Shown here piece by piece: positions 6,101-7,879 of a stretch of 7,879 bases of DNA. A program made the position numbers and the translations under genes. The DNA is from an uncultured Clostridia bacterium (lineage in GTDB: Bacteria > Bacillota > Clostridia > HGM11514), in contig CABSMD010000119.1 of NCBI GenBank assembly GCA_902478725.1, positions 1 through 7,879 of the forward strand, in the 5' to 3' direction. Under the pieces are notes generated by a model, which worked only from the letters and a program-made list of their open reading frames with translations, did no database searches and had not been told where the DNA came from. Numbering within the stretch: position 1 is the stretch's first letter; every line of letters starts with the position of its first letter.

Positions 6101-7879
6101 GTGACAATAACCAGGGCAATAGCTGCCAGTCTCCCCGAATCCAGCGATGCATTCGTTCAGTATAAGAACGGAACTGATAGGGGTACGAATCTACAAATTC
6201 AATATCGCTCACCAAGCCGGCGTGGAGATACGACCCTTCCAGCAAATCATGGCTGAGTACCCTGTTTTCCGGTATCGTATCTCCCAAAACCGCCAAAAAA
6301 GCGTCTACGTCGTAGATCCCTTTTCCTGTAAAAATGCCTTCACCAAATAAATCCTGATACACATCGCTGACCGCGCCGGAGTATGGGTCGATCCCCCCCT
6401 GTCCTGCAAATACCCTGGAAAAAAAGGATTTGTTTGCACTCTCCAGGCTCACGCCGATCCGCGGCTGCAGTAGACCGAATCCTTCCGTTACAATGGTCTT
6501 GTCCTCAGACAGCTCCGGACGGTTTAAGGGATGTTCCATCGCACCGACCAATTCCTTTGCGCTTCCAATCGGCATAACGGTATCCGCGTCCAGCGTGATA
6601 ACATACCGCACCGCAGGCAGGCTCCTGCCAATTACCTTTTCAAACGAGGTCAGTTTGGTTCCTCTTAACAAATAATTTAGTTCTGTAATCGCGCCGCGCT
6701 TGCGCTCCCAGCCGAGCCATTTGTTCTGATAGGCACTGTATTGTCGTTTCCGTATAAAACCATAAAACCGCTGCCCATATTTCTGATTGAGCTTCTCGAT
6801 ACCATCCGAAAGTGCCCGCCGAATCTCTTCCTCATCTCCATTTATTTCCATGGAAATATCCTTATAATCCCCTAACAATCCAAAGAAAAGATTATCCTCA
6901 CGGTTCGCCAGATAATGCATCTCCAACTGCCGCACCAGTTCCCGGGTATGTTCTGCATCAGGCAGGAGGGTAGAAATCACGACCATAGTGGCACAGTCGT
7001 CCTCGATTCCATCCTCTAATGCAAGCTTCGGAATCATGGATACCGGAATAAAACGGGTAATCAGATAATGAATCAGATTCATGCTCAAATCAAGCGAAGG
7101 AACCAAGGAAAGCAAAAAAGCGAGCGTCACTCCGCCCCATCCCGCGCCGGAATAGGAGGCATAAATAGACAGCAGCACCGGTGCAATCAATCCTAATAAA
7201 ATGATCGAAGCATAATAAAGAAATTGATGCGTTTTGCGGTGCTTCCTATCATCCAGTTCAAGGCAACGGTTGCAGATATAGTAACCAATATGCCGCCGTT
7301 TTCCTTCCACAGCCGATTGGCTTAGGTGCAGGGCCCGGCGGGCGACTTCAATCTCGCTGATTTTCAGCCGCTTGGCGATTTGCTGAATCCTCTGTTTATA
7401 GTAATTCTTAGAGGCCTGTGTCATATCGTCATACACACCAGCAGGGTCGTCACGCAATATTTTTTCAACCACACTAATGTTTTGAAAGATTTCCGTAAAA
7501 TCCAGCGTTACGATAAACCGCATGGATGTGATCGCGTTTCCTATCGTAAGCTGTCGAGAACTCTGCTTCTGATATTCGACTTTTAGTACCTTTTCCGCCG
7601 TCATCCCCAAATTTTCGAGCTTTTGATCCATCTGTTGAATAATGTCGTTTTCGCCTTTTTTCATCAAACTCCGGTAAATAAATTCCAGAAAAGAGGTGTT
7701 TAATGGCGTATGCACATTGATATATTTCGACAAATCTGCACCGACATCCCGCAAACCGTTTTCAATGGAGGTAAGGAAAGCTTCCGCCGCCCGGAACGAA
7801 TTCTGTGACTCATTGATCTTTTTGCACTGCAGGCGTATCGTCTCTAAAAGTGCGACCTGGATCATAAATGGAACAGCCC
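120..7879 (-). CDS. ndvB: Cyclic beta-1,2-glucan synthase (NdvB/ChvB/Cgs family), 5' end cut by window
   Basis: Membrane enzyme that by family knowledge makes cyclic beta-1,2-glucan from UDP-glucose and carries initiation, elongation, length control and ring closure on one chain. Visible order (residues from the ATG at 7865): helical N-terminal region; membrane segments near 213-236 and 244-268; GT84 core with D426-A-D428, H539-D540 and R571-M-H-R-W575; membrane segments near 614-655, 676-700 and 745-784; helical cyclization module about 830-1240; beta-sandwich and helical module about 1300-1760; GH94 module about 1780-2560 with R2125-D2126, D2262-W-N-D2265 and H2417. The frame has no internal stop or frameshift. 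It is open to the right edge, and codons before the ATG read A-V-P-F, continuing a conserved family segment, so the ATG is probably internal. No ribosome binding site is visible there. The Brucella enzyme is about 2,800-2,900 residues with its DxD near 620 (from memory), suggesting about 200 residues are missing. A linear-glucan or other-linkage homologue cannot be excluded. Confidence 0.93.
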   Translation of the reverse strand, partial: AVPFMIQVALLETIRLQCKKINESQNSFRAAEAFLTSIENGLRDVGADLSKYINVHTPLNTSFLEFIYRSLMKKGENDIIQQMDQKLENLGMTAEKVLKVEYQKQSSRQLTIGNAITSMRFIVTLDFTEIFQNISVVEKILRDDPAGVYDDMTQASKNYYKQRIQQIAKRLKISEIEVARRALHLSQSAVEGKRRHIGYYICNRCLELDDRKHRKTHQFLYYASIILLGLIAPVLLSIYASYSGAGWGGVTLAFLLSLVPSLDLSMNLIHYLITRFIPVSMIPKLALEDGIEDDCATMVVISTLLPDAEHTRELVRQLEMHYLANREDNLFFGLLGDYKDISMEINGDEEEIRRALSDGIEKLNQKYGQRFYGFIRKRQYSAYQNKWLGWERKRGAITELNYLLRGTKLTSFEKVIGRSLPAVRYVITLDADTVMPIGSAKELVGAMEHPLNRPELSEDKTIVTEGFGLLQPRIGVSLESANKSFFSRVFAGQGGIDPYSGAVSDVYQDLFGEGIFTGKGIYDVDAFLAVLGDTIPENRVLSHDLLEGSYLHAGLVSDIEFVDSYPYQFRSYTERMHRWIRGDWQLLPWLLSHVKNARGERVKNPLPFLARWKMLDNLKRSLLYPSLALIMFLAFCLLPGKAYVWLLFALLCLCSTLLIAVVNSLADRSYRYYGQRFHTTIYYGLKAVLLQVGLLFLFLPYQGYKGLDAVIRSLYRVLVSKKHLLDWVTAADVEKKLKDSLGGMYLKMLPAVLYSVLLVVCARQYRLPALLIGLLWILSPLAAYLVSRPIKRQEERIEQEDIRYVRLLARKIWRFFEDFCGQYDHYLPPDNYQEYPPNGAAHRTSPTNIGLLLTSALAARDFGFLTSSDLMERLENTVSTLEQMEKWHGHFYNWYHTTNLNVLPPRYVSTVDSGNLLGYLITVSEGLRALTYGPDPCYITGLEDTIQLEDEKFLSKFMVYDWNDPAQWEGNLNRLKENLPSQMRLTAQRIEAIQKELQQDQVLLCQRAAGLAERIDRLSDEMDFSMLYDKKQELFSIGYNIEEERLTRSYYDLLASEARQTSFMAVARGEVDKKHWSRLNRSLTMLDHYRGLVSWTGTMFEYLMPLLTMPVYENTLLDETYQFVIYCQKRYGRKRNVPWGTSESGFYAFDMQLNYQYKAFGVPELGLKRGLSSEMVVAPYATTMALMVAPNDSVHNMRRLSEQGCEGVYGFYEAVDYTPQRLMPGQEKGLVKSFMAHHQGMSMLAIDNLLNDNVMQRRFMGNPLMQSAKLLLQEKIPVHVVLTKETKEKIEPLKKPNMAVEECIREYTVPDRFCPQVHLLSNGVYSTMLTDDGSGWSRYNDVLVNRWRYQAADRSFGHFIYLRDVGSGRWWTNTYAPSYQKCDQYRAVFSPSKAEYFRRDGSVETITEVYIGTEDNSEIRNVCLINHGEEEAVIEATSYLEPLLARYEAEVAHPAFLNLFVRTEFLDSSNALLAVRRPRGASEQELFMVESVACSQEPAEPVSFETDRAKFIGRNRSVRDPAELELPLSKSVGNVLDPALCLRVKFKIPGGERVKVSFTTSLCKSREQAEKLAAKYSRVDSCKRAAELAYARSVVESKYLEIGKAEQQLIFALTSRLLFPLRQADDREYRNNNHKGQPALWTYGISGDNSILLCFLQEVEHIDMIEHLLQAHEFWRMHGLPCDLVIVHRDDNLYEKSLANQLKELIGTSHARGLVGQNGGIFLIDSAMLPGEDLSLLVSVASLVLDSRKGGIAQQLQQTVSLANIPLLHPTEPVEYGTENVPLPQLRFFNGIGGFTDDEYVILLKGEETTPSPWVNVCANPAFGCLISESGSVFTWSDNSGENKLTPWNNDAVGDVGGEFLLLRDNETAHVWSVAPSPMREPQDYLVRHGFGYSSFTHNSNGLEQSLTIFAAREESVKCNLLKIKNVSDRQRKISLLHYLKPVMGGNEEFYSKHVIADYRDSVLLFRNPYNTAFPGQRLFVGISCGNFTYTCDCFEFFGNRQQRLKEDTLRRERFSNTCGSFADICSAIMAEITLEAQQESTAVIVVGTADSEEEAIRLCKRYTAPAEAGEELVRVKKYWKEILSTIQVNTPDPSFDAVVNGWLLYQTLSCRIWGRTAFYQCGGAYGFRDQLQDCMALTYAAPELARQQILLHAAHQFEEGDVQHWWHPDHSGNETQKGIRTRFSDDYLWLPYVVCEYIEKTGDRDILNEMVSFLQDTPLEDGEDERYSLPTGIGGPATLHTHCMRAIERAMRFGSHGIPLMGSGDWNDGMNLVGNGGQGESVWLGWFLIETMERFSQYCKPADQKRFMECRKMLTTALEDNAWDGNWYRRAYFDDGTPLGSSENEECKIDLIAQSWAALCGAADPQRIREALASADKYLVDREEGIIKLLTPAFDAGPLNPGYIKGYLPGVRENGGQYTHGAVWLVRAYAQIGEFDKAYELFSMINPVNHSVTLLEAMRYKTEPYVVAADVYANFPNQSRGGWTWYTGASGWLYRTAIETTLGFHKLGDTLVLTANAPRMWKEYRISYRYIDTTYEITIRNPNLVRGEIHFVLLDGKRQKNKVKLQNDHKKHRIEAEIEQIKTD
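186..2528 (-). other. C-terminal GH94 phosphorylase-like module within the synthase
   Basis: Approximate residues 1780-2560: a beta-sandwich beginning near LRFFNGIGGF, then an (alpha/alpha)6 barrel from about 2090, then a short beta-rich tail. Barrel motifs match cellobiose/chitobiose phosphorylases: GFRDQLQD (R2125, D2126, D2130), HWWHP, IRTRFSDDYLWLPY, GSGDWNDGM with D2265 as the expected general acid, and GGQYTHGA with H2417 as an expected phosphate ligand. In Brucella Cgs the GH94 region shortens chains by phosphorolysis and so sets ring size; the same role is inferred here. The basic tail (GKRQKNKVKLQ and onward) aligns by eye with the usual family C-terminus, so the 3' end appears complete. 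Confidence 0.85.
4146..5378 (-). other. Middle cyclization (glycoamylase-like, GH144/GH189-type) module within the synthase
   Basis: Approximate residues 830-1240, after the last membrane segment. It opens with TSPTNIGLLLTSALAARDFG, followed by YVSTVDSGN, a charged, probably coiled helical stretch (about 974-1030, rich in Glu, Gln, Arg and Leu), then GTMFEYLMPLL, NVPWGTSESGF (E1139), GFYEAVDY (E1209) and MAHHQGMSMLAI. These are hallmarks of the Pfam glycoamylase-like family. In characterised synthases the equivalent domain closes the linear beta-1,2-glucan into a ring by transglycosylation. Which Glu residues are catalytic here is not settled by inspection; E1139 and E1209 sit in the most conserved-looking blocks. 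The boundaries are estimates. Confidence 0.8.
6066..6998 (-). other. GT84 glycosyltransferase core within the synthase
   Basis: Approximate residues 290-600, on the cytoplasmic side between membrane segments. It shows the processive family-2-like pattern: the TLDADT nucleotide-sugar/metal motif (D426, D428), a VLSHDLLEG segment with the probable catalytic Asp D540, and RMHRWIRGDW (R571, R574, W575), equivalent to the (Q/R)xxRW acceptor motif. Between them lies the conserved DPYSG, SDVYQDLFGEG and GKGIYDVDAF block, containing Y495, Y503 and Y518. By family knowledge this domain transfers glucose from UDP-glucose in beta-1,2 linkage, with the growing chain attached to the protein. All expected motifs are intact, so activity is inferred. 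The boundaries are estimates. Confidence 0.88.

Overview
The window is almost entirely one very long minus-strand gene. It runs from the right edge (7879) to a TGA stop at 120-122 and encodes at least 2585 visible residues of a cyclic beta-1,2-glucan synthase (NdvB/ChvB/Cgs family). Residue numbers below count from the ATG at 7865-7863. That ATG is probably internal: the frame stays open to the window edge, and the preceding codons read Ala-Val-Pro-Phe. The joined stretch AVPFMIQVALLE resembles the family's conserved 'W-A-(L/V)-P-x-M-L-R' segment, so the true N-terminus, perhaps about 200 residues, should lie beyond 7879.

Layout of the protein, right to left on the map: a helical N-terminal region; two membrane segments (about 213-268); a GT84 glycosyltransferase core (about 290-600) with DAD, HDLLEG and RMHRW motifs; four or five more membrane segments (about 614-784); a middle alpha-helical 'glycoamylase-like' cyclization module (about 830-1240); a first beta-sandwich plus helical module without GH94 catalytic motifs (about 1300-1760); and a C-terminal GH94 phosphorylase-like module (about 1780-2560) with RDQLQD, GDWNDGM and GGQYTHG. 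By family knowledge, the GT domain polymerises UDP-glucose into beta-1,2-glucan, the GH94 domain trims the chain with phosphate and so sets its length, and the middle domain closes the ring by transglycosylation.

The remaining 119 bases (1-119) are AT-rich intergenic DNA. They hold a well-formed sigma-A type promoter on the minus strand (TTGAAC, 17-base spacer, extended TG-n-TATAAT) that fires away from the synthase towards a gene beyond position 1. An A-tract and paired TTGCAAT motifs lie just upstream of it. I see no convincing terminator after the synthase.

The host cannot be fixed from one gene. Mid-GC coding sequence, a very AT-rich spacer and a consensus extended -10 promoter fit a Firmicute, probably a Clostridia-type anaerobe, rather than the alphaproteobacteria in which this enzyme is best known. 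I see no mobile element, RNA gene, CRISPR array or clearly undescribed system. The window is an ordinary but complex enzyme gene with a regulatory spacer.
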